Positions 9,350-18,482 are shown, counted from the stretch's first letter. The stretch is DNA of 64,000 nucleotides from Bacteroidetes bacterium HGW-Bacteroidetes-8 (GCA_002840895.1 PHCZ01000001.1:757473-821472); one strand, 5' to 3'. Notes: generated by a model from the sequence alone, not told the origin. Made by a program: numbers and translations.

Positions 9350-9380
9350 TTTTAATGAAGTGGTTATTAAAACTAAACTA

Positions 9381-9388
9381 CAAAGCTA
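9381..9388 (-). promoter_or_regulatory. Bacteroidota -7 element for the valS operon
   Basis: On the minus strand this reads TAGCTTTG (TAnnTTTG). It is 31 nt before the valS ATG, implying a leader of about 25 nt. No T-box leader is visible: the whole valS/DUF3467 gap is only 119 bp. Confidence 0.45.
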
Positions 9389-9434
9389 ATCAATTTAAAA
9401 AAAGTGAACAAAATTAGCTATTAAGAAAAAATCT

Positions 9435-9442
9435 TATCTTTG
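9435..9442 (+). promoter_or_regulatory. Bacteroidota -7 element for the DUF3467-etf operon
   Basis: TATCTTTG is an exact TAnnTTTG match 26 nt before the ATG at 9469. It probably drives DUF3467, etfB, etfA and the acyl-CoA dehydrogenase as one transcript. Confidence 0.55.
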
Positions 9443-9468
9443 CGGGAATTATAAAAACCTTCAATTAT

Positions 9469-9777
9469 ATGAGTGCTGAGAATGAATTGAATATAGAATT
9501 AAACAGCGATGTGGCTCAGGGATCTTATTCCAACCTTGCAATTATCACCCACTCAAGCAGTGAATTTATTATCGACTTTATTAGAATGCTTCCCGGGGTT
9601 CCGAAAGCTCAGGTAAACAACAGAATAATAATGACTGCAGAACACGCCAAGAGACTCTACCTGGCACTTCAGGATAATATTGCAAAATTCGAGAGTCAGT
9701 ACGGCGAGATAGTACTTCACAATGAACCTATAAACAGAGTACCTATAAACTTTGGCAACAGTTCTGCCGAAGCCTAA
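9469..9777 (+). CDS. DUF3467 domain protein
   Basis: This 102-residue cytosolic protein is a short conserved family of unknown function common in Bacteroidota. It has the family pattern: a strand-rich start (GSYSNLAIITHSSSEFIIDF), then MLPGVPKAQVNNRIIMT and an EHAKRLYLALQDNIAKFE helix. No catalytic residues are evident. It lies 19 nt upstream of etfB and shares its promoter, so it may be co-expressed with the electron-transfer genes, but that does not reveal its role. Confidence 0.85.
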   Translation: MSAENELNIELNSDVAQGSYSNLAIITHSSSEFIIDFIRMLPGVPKAQVNNRIIMTAEHAKRLYLALQDNIAKFESQYGEIVLHNEPINRVPINFGNSSAEA

Positions 9778-9796
9778 ACTTCCATTTAAATACAAT

Positions 9797-10672
9797 ATGA
9801 CAAAAAAACTTAAGATTGTTGTTCTGGCCAAACAGGTGCCGGATACCCGAAATGTAGGTAAAAACGCAATGAAAGAAGATGGTACGGTAAACCGTGCAGC
9901 TCTTCCCGCAATCTTTAATCCGGAGGATATGAATGCTCTGGAGCAGGCGTTAAGATTAAAAGATAGTCACCCCGGTAGCGTAGTTTTACTGCTTACAATG
10001 GGTCCTGCCAGAGCTGCCGAAATTATCCGCGAAGGATATTACAGAGGAGCTGACGGAGGCGTATTGCTTACAGATAGAAAATTTGCAGGTGCAGATACAC
10101 TGGCAACCTCATATGCCCTGGCAATGGCATTAAAAAAGATGCAACCGGACATAATTATTGCCGGCAGACAAGCAATTGACGGAGATACCGCACAGGTAGG
10201 TCCACAGGTGGCCGAAAAGCTAAGTTTACCACAGGTAACATATGCCGAAGATATTGTCGGATTTGAAAAAAACAGACTGGTTGTTAAAAGGCGTCTTGAG
10301 AGAGGCGTAGAGAGTGTAAGGACACCGCTTCCTGTTGTAATTACGGTGCACGCAACAGCTCCGGAGTGCCGTCCAAGAAACGCAAAACAACTAATGAGAT
10401 TCAAACACGCCAGAACACTTACCGAGGAGCAGGATAATGAGCACAACTCATATCTTCCCCTTGTTAGCCCTGAATCGTTAAGGATTCCGGAGTGGAGCGT
10501 TGCAGATGTAGGAGGAGAGGAGAGCCACTACGGACTCTCAGGATCACCTACCAAAGTAAAGAAAATTGAGAATATCGTTTTTCAGGCCAAAGAGTCTAAA
10601 AGACTTACATCATCTTTTGAAGAGATCGATATGCTGATGTCAGAACTAATATCTTCTCATACAATCGGATAA
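9797..10672 (+). CDS. etfB: electron transfer flavoprotein beta subunit
   Basis: EtfB is 291 residues from the ATG at 9797; an upstream start at 9752 would overlap DUF3467 and adds unrelated residues. It begins IVVLAKQVPDT. It carries the ETF-beta signature region DGDTAQVGPQVAEKLSLPQVTYAED, which binds AMP (or FAD in bifurcating ETFs). The longer form, about 290 residues, has the RRLERGVE insertion. It forms a heterodimer with EtfA and takes electrons from the acyl-CoA dehydrogenase encoded two genes downstream. Whether it bifurcates electrons cannot be decided by eye. Confidence 0.94.
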   Translation: MTKKLKIVVLAKQVPDTRNVGKNAMKEDGTVNRAALPAIFNPEDMNALEQALRLKDSHPGSVVLLLTMGPARAAEIIREGYYRGADGGVLLTDRKFAGADTLATSYALAMALKKMQPDIIIAGRQAIDGDTAQVGPQVAEKLSLPQVTYAEDIVGFEKNRLVVKRRLERGVESVRTPLPVVITVHATAPECRPRNAKQLMRFKHARTLTEEQDNEHNSYLPLVSPESLRIPEWSVADVGGEESHYGLSGSPTKVKKIENIVFQAKESKRLTSSFEEIDMLMSELISSHTIG

Positions 10673-10687
10673 CAAACAATATCAAAA

Positions 10688-11707
10688 ATGGACAACATAA
10701 TAATCTATATAGAGACTGAAGGTGGAAAAATTTCAGATGTAAGTCTGGAGTTACTAACAAAAGGGCGCACTCTTGCCGGGGAGTTGTCGTGTAAACTGGA
10801 GGCACTAATAATCGGCAGTAGTGTTGAGCAGCATACTCAGGAGCTGTTCAGTTATGGAGCAGAGACTGTATATATAGCTCAGGATAAAAGACTTGAGCAC
10901 TATTTAACTCTTCCATACTCTGCAATTACTATAGATCTTTTCAAAAAAGAGAGACCTCAAATTGCACTTTTCGGTGCAACTAGTATTGGAAGAGATTTGG
11001 CACCAAGAGTATCAAGTGCACTGGTAAGCGGACTCACAGCAGACTGCACCTCACTTGAAATTGGAGATCACAAAGAGGTTAAGAGCGGAAAGGAGTATCG
11101 CAACCTGCTCTATCAGATAAGACCAGCTTTTGGAGGTAACATCATTGCAACAATTATCAATCCAGACTGCCGCCCACAGATGGCTACTGTTCGCGAGGGT
11201 GTAATGAAAAAAGAGCCTTTAAAAACCCCTGTCAAAGGTGTAGTTAAAGTAATTGAGACTAAAGATATAATCAAGCCGGAAGACTTTGTTGTTGAGATTA
11301 TTGAGCGGCACATAGAGGAGAGGAAAATTGACATCAAAGGGTCGCCGATAATTATTGCCGGTGGTTTTGGAGTTGGCTCAAAAGAGAATTTCAACCTTCT
11401 CTATGAACTTGCATCTGTATTGGGTGCAGAAGTAGGTGCATCCAGAGCTGCAGTAGATGCCGGCTTTGCCGAAGGTGCCAGGCAGATTGGACAAACAGGA
11501 ATTACTGTGAGACCTAAGCTATATATCGCAGCAGGAATCTCCGGACAGATACAGCATACCGCAGGAATGGACCAGTCTGCTATGATTATTTCAATCAACA
11601 GCGATCCGAATGCTCCTATCCATCAGATTGCAGATTACGCAATTATCGGAGATATGAACGAAATCATTCCAAGGATGATTAAATCTTATAAACTAAACAG
11701 TAAATAG
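10688..11707 (+). CDS. etfA: electron transfer flavoprotein alpha subunit
   Basis: EtfA is 339 residues. The C-terminal FAD domain is clear: GGFGVGSKENF, GASRAAVDAGFA, RQIGQTG, then LYIAAGISGQIQHTAGM and INSDPNAPIHQIADYAIIGD, the standard ETF-alpha signature. The N-terminal domain pairs with EtfB. It starts 15 nt after etfB and ends 2 nt before the acyl-CoA dehydrogenase, so the three form a tight operon. Confidence 0.95.
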   Translation: MDNIIIYIETEGGKISDVSLELLTKGRTLAGELSCKLEALIIGSSVEQHTQELFSYGAETVYIAQDKRLEHYLTLPYSAITIDLFKKERPQIALFGATSIGRDLAPRVSSALVSGLTADCTSLEIGDHKEVKSGKEYRNLLYQIRPAFGGNIIATIINPDCRPQMATVREGVMKKEPLKTPVKGVVKVIETKDIIKPEDFVVEIIERHIEERKIDIKGSPIIIAGGFGVGSKENFNLLYELASVLGAEVGASRAAVDAGFAEGARQIGQTGITVRPKLYIAAGISGQIQHTAGMDQSAMIISINSDPNAPIHQIADYAIIGDMNEIIPRMIKSYKLNSK

Positions 11708-11709
11708 TT

Positions 11710-13437
11710 ATGGCAAACTTCTATAAAGATAATAGAGACCTTAAATTTCAATTTAATCACCCTTTGATGTCAAAAATTGTAAGACTAAAGGAGCAGGATT
11801 TTAAAGATTCCGGAAATTTTGACTATGCACCCTGTAATTTCGAAGATACAGTTGACTCTTATGATAAAGTGATGGAGATACTAGGGGAGATTTGCGGTGA
11901 AACTATAGCCTCAAATGCAGAAGAGGTAGATAAACACGGCCCTCACCACGAAAACGGGAGAGTTACATATGCTCCGGGTACTCAGAAAAACCAAGATACA
12001 CTCACACAGGCAGGGCTTTACGGAATGTCCCTTCCAAGGGAGTTTGGCGGACTAAACTTCTCTATGGTTCCATACGTAATGGCTGCAGAGATAGTAGCAA
12101 GGGCAGATGCAGGATTTGCCAACATCTGGGGTCTTCAGGATTGTGCCGAAACTATTCACGAATTTGGCTCAGATGAGATTAAACAGGAGTTCCTGCCCAG
12201 AATAAACCTGGGTGAGACCTGTTCAATGGATCTGACAGAGCCTGATGCAGGGAGTGATCTTCAGGCAGTAATGCTAAGAGCATCCTATAATGAAACTGCC
12301 GGAATGTGGTATCTCAACGGAGTAAAGCGCTTTATAACCAATGGAGATGCACAGATAAAACTGGTTCTGGCTCGTTCAGAAGAGAATACAACAGATGGAA
12401 GAGGTCTCTCCTACTTTGTTCACGACCAGGCGTGGGGCGGAGTTACTGTAAGAAGAATAGAAAATAAGCTTGGTATTAAGGGATCTCCAACCTGCGAACT
12501 TGTTTTCAACAATGCTCCTGCTAAAATAGTTGGTGAGAGAAGAATGGGATTGATAAAATATGTTATGTCTCTGATGAATGGAGCTCGTCTTGGAGTTGGT
12601 GCCCAGTCAGTAGGAATTTCTGAAGCAGCATACAGAGAGGCGCTCAAATATGCTCACGAAAGAGCTCAGTTTGGGAAACCTATTATTCAATTTCCTGCAG
12701 TTTATGAGATGTTGGCAGTTATTAAAGCCAAACTACAGGCATCGCGTGCTCTGTTGTATGAGACCACACGATTTGTAGATCTGTACAAAGCCTATGGCTT
12801 TGTTGGAGAGAGTCGTAAACTGACTCCGGAAGAGAGAACTGAGTCAAAACTCTATCAGAAGCAGGCAGATATGCTTACCCCAATGTTGAAACTGATGGCT
12901 TCTGAATACTCCAATCAAAATGCCTACGACTCTCTTCAGATACACGGAGGATCGGGCTTTATGAAGGACTACCCTATTGAGAGACTTTTCCGCGATGCCC
13001 GTATAACAACAATATATGAAGGAACATCACAACTGCAGGTTGTTGCTGCTCAAAGATATGTAACAAATGGTGGATATCTGGCTCTGATGCGCGAATATGA
13101 AAAGATTCCACTCAAAGCCGAACACGAATTACTTAAAAAGATATTGATAGAGATGACTCTCCAATACGAAAAGAGTGTTGAGCTGCTTGCAGGAAAAGAT
13201 AATGATTACATTGATTTTCACGCAAGAAGATTGGTTGAGATGGCCTCTCACATCATAATGTCTTACCTACTTATCATTGACTCACAGACAGATGACAGTT
13301 TTGAAAACTCTGCCCAGATTTTCATCAATAAATCAAGAGCCTGGAATAACGAAAGGTATACATATCTCAAAGATTTTTCTCCTTTTCAGCTAAGCTCGTT
13401 TCTAGCTGTCAAAGAGGAGAGAGTACCTGAAGCATAA
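11710..13437 (+). CDS. acyl-CoA dehydrogenase
   Basis: This 575-residue flavoprotein is longer than the typical 380-residue acyl-CoA dehydrogenases because of N- and C-terminal extensions, as in the Bacteroidota forms. Family motifs are MDLTEPDAGSDLQA, FITNGDAQ, AHERAQFGKPIIQFPAV and IHGGSGFMKDYPIERLFRDARITTIYEGTSQLQ. The Glu in IYEGTS is the usual catalytic base. It would oxidise an acyl-CoA to the enoyl-CoA (or reduce the enoyl-CoA in a fermentative direction), exchanging electrons with EtfAB from the two genes just upstream. The chain length of its substrate is not clear. A hairpin terminator follows. Confidence 0.93.
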   Translation: MANFYKDNRDLKFQFNHPLMSKIVRLKEQDFKDSGNFDYAPCNFEDTVDSYDKVMEILGEICGETIASNAEEVDKHGPHHENGRVTYAPGTQKNQDTLTQAGLYGMSLPREFGGLNFSMVPYVMAAEIVARADAGFANIWGLQDCAETIHEFGSDEIKQEFLPRINLGETCSMDLTEPDAGSDLQAVMLRASYNETAGMWYLNGVKRFITNGDAQIKLVLARSEENTTDGRGLSYFVHDQAWGGVTVRRIENKLGIKGSPTCELVFNNAPAKIVGERRMGLIKYVMSLMNGARLGVGAQSVGISEAAYREALKYAHERAQFGKPIIQFPAVYEMLAVIKAKLQASRALLYETTRFVDLYKAYGFVGESRKLTPEERTESKLYQKQADMLTPMLKLMASEYSNQNAYDSLQIHGGSGFMKDYPIERLFRDARITTIYEGTSQLQVVAAQRYVTNGGYLALMREYEKIPLKAEHELLKKILIEMTLQYEKSVELLAGKDNDYIDFHARRLVEMASHIIMSYLLIIDSQTDDSFENSAQIFINKSRAWNNERYTYLKDFSPFQLSSFLAVKEERVPEA

Positions 13438-13454
13438 TTTTAAGCCGATAAAAG

Positions 13455-13490
13455 AGGATGGCCAAGAGATTTTGGTCATCCTTTTTATTA
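13455..13490 (+). terminator. intrinsic terminator, acyl-CoA dehydrogenase operon (bidirectional)
   Basis: An 11-bp stem (13455-13465 with 13472-13482, one G-T pair, 6-nt loop) is followed by a T-rich tail. On the minus strand the hairpin is followed by CTTTTAT, so it can also end the CDF transporter transcript, whose coding region stops at 13488. Confidence 0.82.
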
Positions 13491-14390
13491 ACAAGGATAG
13501 TTGCTGTAGAGGCACTCTGCGCACTCATCACTACCCTCGGTTTCAATTGTAACGTGCCCAATGTTGTAATTCATAGCAATATCTCTAAGGCTGTTTTTCA
13601 GCTCCATCAGAGTTCTCCTCCCTACCCCGTCTTTAACTACAATATGAAGAGTAAGGATATGGTTCTCACCATCCATTGTCCACAGATGTACATCGTGAAT
13701 TGATTCTATACCTACTAATTTTAGTATCTCATCCTTGAGCTTATCCTGATTAATTCCTCTGGGAACCTCCTGCAACATTATGCTTATTGTCTCTTTAAGA
13801 TTTTTATAGACATTGAAAAGAACCCATAGAGTAATAGCTATAGATAATATTGGATCCAAAACAGGTACATCTGCAAAAATCATAACAATACTGGCCACAA
13901 GCACAGCTACCCAGCCTAGAACATCCTCCATCATATGTATTAAAACAGCCCTCTCGTTGTGACTTGCCCCCCCTCTTAGCTTTAAAACAGCAGCGCCATT
14001 AACAATTATCCCCAGAATTGCCAGTAGTAACATCCCTTTGGCATCTGACTCCTCAGGCTGAATAATCCTTAAAATTCCCTCTCTTATTATAAAAACTGCT
14101 CCAATTACAAGAATTACAGAGATAAAAACTGATCCAAGCAATGAGAATCTTTTATATCCGTATGAGAAACGATTATCACCTTTTTTGGATGAAACTCTCT
14201 GTAGATAATATGCAACTCCCAAAGAGAGAGAGTCTCCGAAATCGTGTATTGCATCAGATAGAATTGCAACCGAATTGGTCAGCAGCCCTCCGATAAGTTC
14301 GATAATTGCAAAAAAAAGATTCAAAAAAAAGGCAATTGCAATATTGCGCCCTGAGTTTTCATTACTTTTATGATGATGGTCTGTTCCCAT
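13488..14390 (-). CDS. cation diffusion facilitator (CDF) metal exporter
   Basis: The protein is 300 residues from the ATG at 14390; a GTG at 14399 is a weaker alternative. It has a His-rich N-terminus (TDHHHKSN) and six hydrophobic segments. The metal site in helix 2 is SDAIHDFGD (Asp46, His49, Asp53) and that in helix 5 is HMMED. A cytosolic C-terminal domain carries VHLWTMDGENHILTLHI. The pattern fits the CzcD/ZitB group, which exports Zn(II) and sometimes Co(II) or Cd(II) in exchange for protons. A Cys pair near the end (CAECLYSNYPC) may add metal binding. It is a single-gene unit divergent from the fucose-isomerase-like gene. Confidence 0.92.
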   Translation of the reverse strand: MGTDHHHKSNENSGRNIAIAFFLNLFFAIIELIGGLLTNSVAILSDAIHDFGDSLSLGVAYYLQRVSSKKGDNRFSYGYKRFSLLGSVFISVILVIGAVFIIREGILRIIQPEESDAKGMLLLAILGIIVNGAAVLKLRGGASHNERAVLIHMMEDVLGWVAVLVASIVMIFADVPVLDPILSIAITLWVLFNVYKNLKETISIMLQEVPRGINQDKLKDEILKLVGIESIHDVHLWTMDGENHILTLHIVVKDGVGRRTLMELKNSLRDIAMNYNIGHVTIETEGSDECAECLYSNYPC

Positions 14391-14407
14391 ATGTAGCACA
14401 TTTTTTT

Positions 14408-14415
14408 TAACTTTG
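14408..14415 (+). promoter_or_regulatory. Bacteroidota -7 element for the fucose-isomerase-like gene
   Basis: TAACTTTG matches TAnnTTTG and lies 21 nt before the ATG at 14437. An upstream in-frame TTG at 14413 lies inside this element, which argues against that start. The box is only 18 nt from the divergent CDF start codon. Confidence 0.55.
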
Positions 14416-14436
14416 TTTGTTTATAAAACATTTGAA

Positions 14437-15696
14437 ATGGAAAGGAGACTTAATCTCATCACTCTCTACTCATCCCTTAACAATCAAGAATCTCTGGATT
14501 TAGACAACAGAGAGTCGATGAAATTCATTAATTCGGTTTTCAATACAAAGATTATTAATCCTGAGGATATTTCAAAGGATATAACCGACAATGATTTCAC
14601 TATGGTATTTATTGCATCCGGAGGTTGTGAAGAGATTTTTATGAAGATATCAGATCTTCTCCCTAAACCCATTGTTATGCTCAGTGACTCATACCGTAAC
14701 TCTCTGGCTGCTTCAATTGAGATCTCCTCTTGGCTTAACAATATGAGTGTTATGCATAAGCACATCAATATCCCGGCAGAGCCCTCCAGGAGATATATTG
14801 AGGAAATTATGGATGAACTTGAGAACTATGAAAAGATACAAAAAGGGCTTAAAACAATCTCAAATCTCAGAATCGGATTAATTGGCGGAGAGTCTGCCTG
14901 GCTTATCTCCTCAAAAATAGATAAGAAGAGTATTGAGTCACTTTATGGCGTTAAATTTATAGATATCTCCACCGATGATGTTATTGAACAGTATAGGCTT
15001 GAAAAGGCAGATGATGCCGACTCCTGGCAGCTTATAGAGGAGCTTGTTAAAAACAGGGAGATAACTACTGCCGCAGAGGCAGTCATAGATGCTGTTAAAA
15101 TGTATAACTCTCTTAATCACATATGTATCCGCGAAAATCTAGACGCTTTTACCATAAAGTGTTTTGATATACTCTCTCCTTGTAATACTACTGCCTGCCT
15201 TGCCCTCTCTCTTATGAACGATAATGGAATAGTTGCAGGATGTGAAGGGGACATTCCATCTCTGTGGAGTATGATATTAGCACGGGAGCTCTGCTCAAGC
15301 AGCTCTTTTATGGCCAACCCCTCCTCTATTGAAAGGGTTGATAACAGTATCGATTTTGCTCACTGCACTGCTCCCCTATCACTTGGTAAAAGCTACAAGC
15401 TCACTTCCCATTATGAGTCAAAAAAAGGGATCGGAGTTGCTTCAAAAGTCAACCTGGGAAAGTTCACCCTCTTTAAATGTGGTGGCGAACATCTTGATAA
15501 ATTCTCTCTTTTTGAAGGAGAAGTTATTCAAAACACCTCTATTATAGAGAGATGCCGGACTCAAATCAAATTTATTTTTAAATCTGACGAGGATCTTGAC
15601 TCCTATCTAAAATCATACCTTGGAAACCACTCAATATTGATACCTGGTAAACATAAGAAAACTCTTAAAAGATTCGTTCAACTTATCGGCAAATAG
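14437..15696 (+). CDS. L-fucose/L-arabinose isomerase-like protein (COG2407-type)
   Basis: The protein is 419 residues. The C-terminal half carries the pattern I associate with the FucI-like group: DAFTIKCFDILSPCNTTACLALS, NDNGIVAGCEGDIPSLWSM, MANPSSIE, and a His-containing DFAHCTAPLS. In the family the Glu of CEGD and downstream Asp/His residues bind the metal. The N-terminal half is a Rossmann-like domain (MVFIASGGCEE, RIGLIGGESAWL). It would interconvert an aldose and ketose, but no kinase, aldolase or sugar transporter lies nearby, so the substrate is unknown and a non-sugar role is possible. It stands between a metal exporter and an M28 peptidase gene. Confidence 0.65.
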   Translation: MERRLNLITLYSSLNNQESLDLDNRESMKFINSVFNTKIINPEDISKDITDNDFTMVFIASGGCEEIFMKISDLLPKPIVMLSDSYRNSLAASIEISSWLNNMSVMHKHINIPAEPSRRYIEEIMDELENYEKIQKGLKTISNLRIGLIGGESAWLISSKIDKKSIESLYGVKFIDISTDDVIEQYRLEKADDADSWQLIEELVKNREITTAAEAVIDAVKMYNSLNHICIRENLDAFTIKCFDILSPCNTTACLALSLMNDNGIVAGCEGDIPSLWSMILARELCSSSSFMANPSSIERVDNSIDFAHCTAPLSLGKSYKLTSHYESKKGIGVASKVNLGKFTLFKCGGEHLDKFSLFEGEVIQNTSIIERCRTQIKFIFKSDEDLDSYLKSYLGNHSILIPGKHKKTLKRFVQLIGK

Positions 15697-15726
15697 TATT
15701 ACTGTCAGTAATTAACACCACCAAAT

Positions 15727-17106
15727 ATGAAAAAAACTTTTCACATAAGAACAATAGCAGCACTCTCCTTTGCAGCTTTCTCAATCTTTTCGCCTCAAGT
15801 CACCTCTGCACAGGTTGTTTGCAACTGTGACCCAATAATTCAAAATGCTATAGATGCTATCTCTTCGGATAGTATGAGAGTCTATATATCGGATCTTCTA
15901 GGTTTTCACACCAGACATAACCTTAGCAGTAAGAATTCAGGCACTGTGGGTATTGGAGCTGCAGCAAAATATATTGAGAGGAGGGTTAGAGGTTTTGCCA
16001 ATGGCAAAGAGAGCTTTATGAATACAGAGGTGATAGAGTATCGTGCTGGAGGTCGGGAGAGCCGCCTTGGAAGAGAGATAACACTCTCAAATATTATCAC
16101 AACCATTAAAGGGAGTTGCGCCGAAGATTCAAGAGTTATTGCGCTTCTGGCTCACTACGACAACAGAGTTGATGACAACAATGACTCGACAACCTTTGCT
16201 CCGGGTGCTAATGATAATGGCAGCGGAGTTGCCGCATTGATGGAGATTGCCAGGGTGCTATCCTCTGTAAGAGTTCCTGTTACAATCAAACTTATGTTTC
16301 TCTCAGGCGAGGAGCACGGACTGCTTGGAGCGACTCATATGGCAGAGATGGCAAAAAAAGAGGGTTGGAACCTTATTGCTGTTCTAAACAATGATATGAT
16401 TGGAAACACTCATTCAAGCGATACAGACATTAAAAACAACACTCTTCTGAGAGTCTTTTCCGAAAACATACCCTTTACAGAGAGCGACCAGGAGTCGAAA
16501 GAGAGGGTGTTCAACTCCTCTGAAAACGATAGCCCATCGAGGCAGCTTGCCAGATATATCAAAGAGAGTGGTGAGCGGTATGTTCACAACCATAAAATCA
16601 AACTTATATACAGAAATGATCGTTTCGGTCGTGGTGGAGACCACACTCCATTCAGTCGTAAAGGTTTTACAGCAATAAGGTTATGTGAATATTACGAAAA
16701 CTACGACAGAACTCACCAGAAAGTTGGTATCAGAGAGGGGAAATCATATGGAGATATACTTGAAGGTGTTGATTTTGAATATTTAAGAAAAAATAGTGCA
16801 GTTAATCTGGCCGCAATTATGAATCTTGCTCTAGCTCCAATGCCTCCGGAAAAGGTAATAACTGATATCTCCACTCTCTCTAACAAGACAACAATCTCCT
16901 GGAGTGCTCCCCTAAAAGGAGAGAGACCTTATGGATATTATCTTCTTATAAGGGAGACAGATAAATCTGAATGGGAGAGAAAAATTTTCGTAAAAGGGGA
17001 GTCGGTTGAGGTGCCTTTGAGTAAAGATAACTATTTTTTTGGGGTCCAGTCTGTGAATAAAAACGGGAATGAGTCTCTGGCACAATTTTCTAGCGGGAGA
17101 AGATAA
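15727..17106 (+). CDS. secreted M28-family zinc aminopeptidase with C-terminal FN3-like domain
   Basis: The protein is 459 residues. A Sec signal peptide (about residues 1-28, ending TSA) is followed by an M28 peptidase domain. Candidate zinc and catalytic residues are His143 (LAHYDN), Asp163 (ANDNGSG), Glu195/Glu196 (LSGEEHG), Asp223 (LNNDMIGN) and a late His in GGDHTPFS, the complete two-zinc set. Residues from about 375 on (ISWSAPL... YYLLIRETD... FGVQSVNKNGNES) resemble a fibronectin type III domain. It should trim N-terminal residues from peptides in the periplasm or outside the cell. The gene ends 1 nt before the DUF2520 gene's start. Confidence 0.9.
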   Translation: MKKTFHIRTIAALSFAAFSIFSPQVTSAQVVCNCDPIIQNAIDAISSDSMRVYISDLLGFHTRHNLSSKNSGTVGIGAAAKYIERRVRGFANGKESFMNTEVIEYRAGGRESRLGREITLSNIITTIKGSCAEDSRVIALLAHYDNRVDDNNDSTTFAPGANDNGSGVAALMEIARVLSSVRVPVTIKLMFLSGEEHGLLGATHMAEMAKKEGWNLIAVLNNDMIGNTHSSDTDIKNNTLLRVFSENIPFTESDQESKERVFNSSENDSPSRQLARYIKESGERYVHNHKIKLIYRNDRFGRGGDHTPFSRKGFTAIRLCEYYENYDRTHQKVGIREGKSYGDILEGVDFEYLRKNSAVNLAAIMNLALAPMPPEKVITDISTLSNKTTISWSAPLKGERPYGYYLLIRETDKSEWERKIFVKGESVEVPLSKDNYFFGVQSVNKNGNESLAQFSSGRR

Positions 17107-17107
17107 G

Positions 17108-17935
17108 ATGGATAAAAAGAGTTACAGAATCTCCTTTGTCGGGTATGGAAATCTTGCCTATAGGCTATCGATGGCCTTGAAATACTCGGGTATGGAGATT
17201 GAGTATATATTCGGGAGAGATCTTCAGGAGACATCCAAGCTTGCCTATATTCTGAACAAACCCGAAAACAGACTTCACTCCAATCAAGTAGAGACAACTG
17301 CTACTCATAATCTTGCAACACTTGCAGGAAGTGATATTGTTATTCTAGCCGTATCTGACAGATCTATCGGGGAGGTTGCTGATGCACTTTTCAGTTTATC
17401 CGAGTTCAAGAGCAGTTCTACAACTATCCTCCACTGCAGCGGTGCATCTGAAGCATCTCTGCTCAACAACTTTAAGAATAGCGGAGTACTTTATCCCTTG
17501 ATGACACTCTCAAAAACCAAACCTGTAGATTTTTCAGTTGTCCCCTTTTTCCTGGAATACTCAAACGAACAGGTAAAAAGAGAGTTGACCAATATCTGTT
17601 TTGTTCTTAAGTCTGAATACAGGGTTACGGATTCACAAGAGAGGCTAAGGCTTCATCTTGCAGCAGTATATGTGAGTAATTTCGTTAACTATCTCACCGG
17701 GCTTGCTTTTGATTTGGCAAAACCTAACCAGATGTTTCTAATGTCATTGGCAATAGAGACAATCAGAAAAGCTTTTCTATATCAACACCCCTCTTTGGTA
17801 CAAACCGGGCCTGCCAAAAGAGGAGATATTGAGACGTTGGAAAAACATCTCAATCTTCTTAAAGAGTACCCGGAACATAAAGCTGTTTACGAAATACTAT
17901 CGGGATTTATCTCCCAAAACCGAAAACTTCTCTAA
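17108..17935 (+). CDS. DUF2520 protein with NAD(P)-binding Rossmann domain
   Basis: The protein is 275 residues from the ATG at 17108; a longer start at 17069 would overlap the peptidase gene. The N-terminus is a dinucleotide-binding fold (ISFVGYGNLAYRLSMAL), then SDIVILAVSDRSI. The helical C-terminal half contains YPLMTLSK, AAVYVSNFVNYL and GPAKRGD, the markers of the Rossmann-like/DUF2520 family, related to 6-phosphogluconate and ketopantoate dehydrogenases. The substrate is unknown. It ends 1 nt before the KdsC-like gene, an arrangement with kdsC and maf that I recall as common in Bacteroidota. Confidence 0.85.
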   Translation: MDKKSYRISFVGYGNLAYRLSMALKYSGMEIEYIFGRDLQETSKLAYILNKPENRLHSNQVETTATHNLATLAGSDIVILAVSDRSIGEVADALFSLSEFKSSSTTILHCSGASEASLLNNFKNSGVLYPLMTLSKTKPVDFSVVPFFLEYSNEQVKRELTNICFVLKSEYRVTDSQERLRLHLAAVYVSNFVNYLTGLAFDLAKPNQMFLMSLAIETIRKAFLYQHPSLVQTGPAKRGDIETLEKHLNLLKEYPEHKAVYEILSGFISQNRKLL

Positions 17936-17936
17936 T

Positions 17937-18461
17937 ATGTCAAACTATAAGATCAAACTTTCTAAAATACGAGCATTCGCATTCGATGTAGACGGAGTAT
18001 TCACTGACGGAACTGTATTGGCTACAGATTCAGGAGATCTGCTTCGTTCTCACAATGCAAAAGATGGTTACGCCGTGAGGATGGCAATCTTGAGTGGATA
18101 TCCTGTCGCAATAATCACCGGAGGCTCCTCCGAGAGCATTATAAAAAGATTTGCCCCGATCGGAGTAGAGTATATCTATCTTAAATCTATAAATAAGATG
18201 CCGGATTTTCTTGATTTCTGCTCAAAAAACAGGGTCAGTCCCGATGAAGTTTTGTTTATGGGTGACGATATTCCCGACCTTGATATTCTTAAAAACTGCG
18301 GACTGGCTACCTGTCCATCGGATGCAGTGAATGAGGTAAAAGAGGTCAGTGAATACATCTCAATTCACCCGGGTGGCAAGGGTTGTGTCAGAGATGTAAT
18401 TGAACAGACTCTCAAGATTCAGGGCAAATGGTATCCAAATACAGGAGCCTTTTCAGGATGA
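17937..18461 (+). CDS. kdsC: KdsC-like HAD phosphatase (KDO-8-phosphate phosphatase)
   Basis: The protein is 174 residues, the normal KdsC length, with no cap domain. The HAD motif I is FDVDGVFTDG (Asp17 nucleophile, Asp19 acid), motif II is IITGGSS, and motif IV is GDDIPDLDIL. GLATCPSDA and GGKGCVRDV are typical of the YrbI/KdsC group. It would dephosphorylate KDO-8-P for lipopolysaccharide, or N-acylneuraminate-9-P. No other KDO genes are in the window, so the substrate is assigned by family. A longer in-frame start at 17829 lies inside the upstream gene and is rejected. Confidence 0.85.
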   Translation: MSNYKIKLSKIRAFAFDVDGVFTDGTVLATDSGDLLRSHNAKDGYAVRMAILSGYPVAIITGGSSESIIKRFAPIGVEYIYLKSINKMPDFLDFCSKNRVSPDEVLFMGDDIPDLDILKNCGLATCPSDAVNEVKEVSEYISIHPGGKGCVRDVIEQTLKIQGKWYPNTGAFSG

Positions 18462-18482
18462 TTATTTCACTCATCAAGAGAT

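Noticed and set aside
9350..9468. T-box or other riboswitch before valS
   Set aside because: The predicted leader is only about 25 nt, too short for a T-box, and no specifier or antiterminator sequence was seen.
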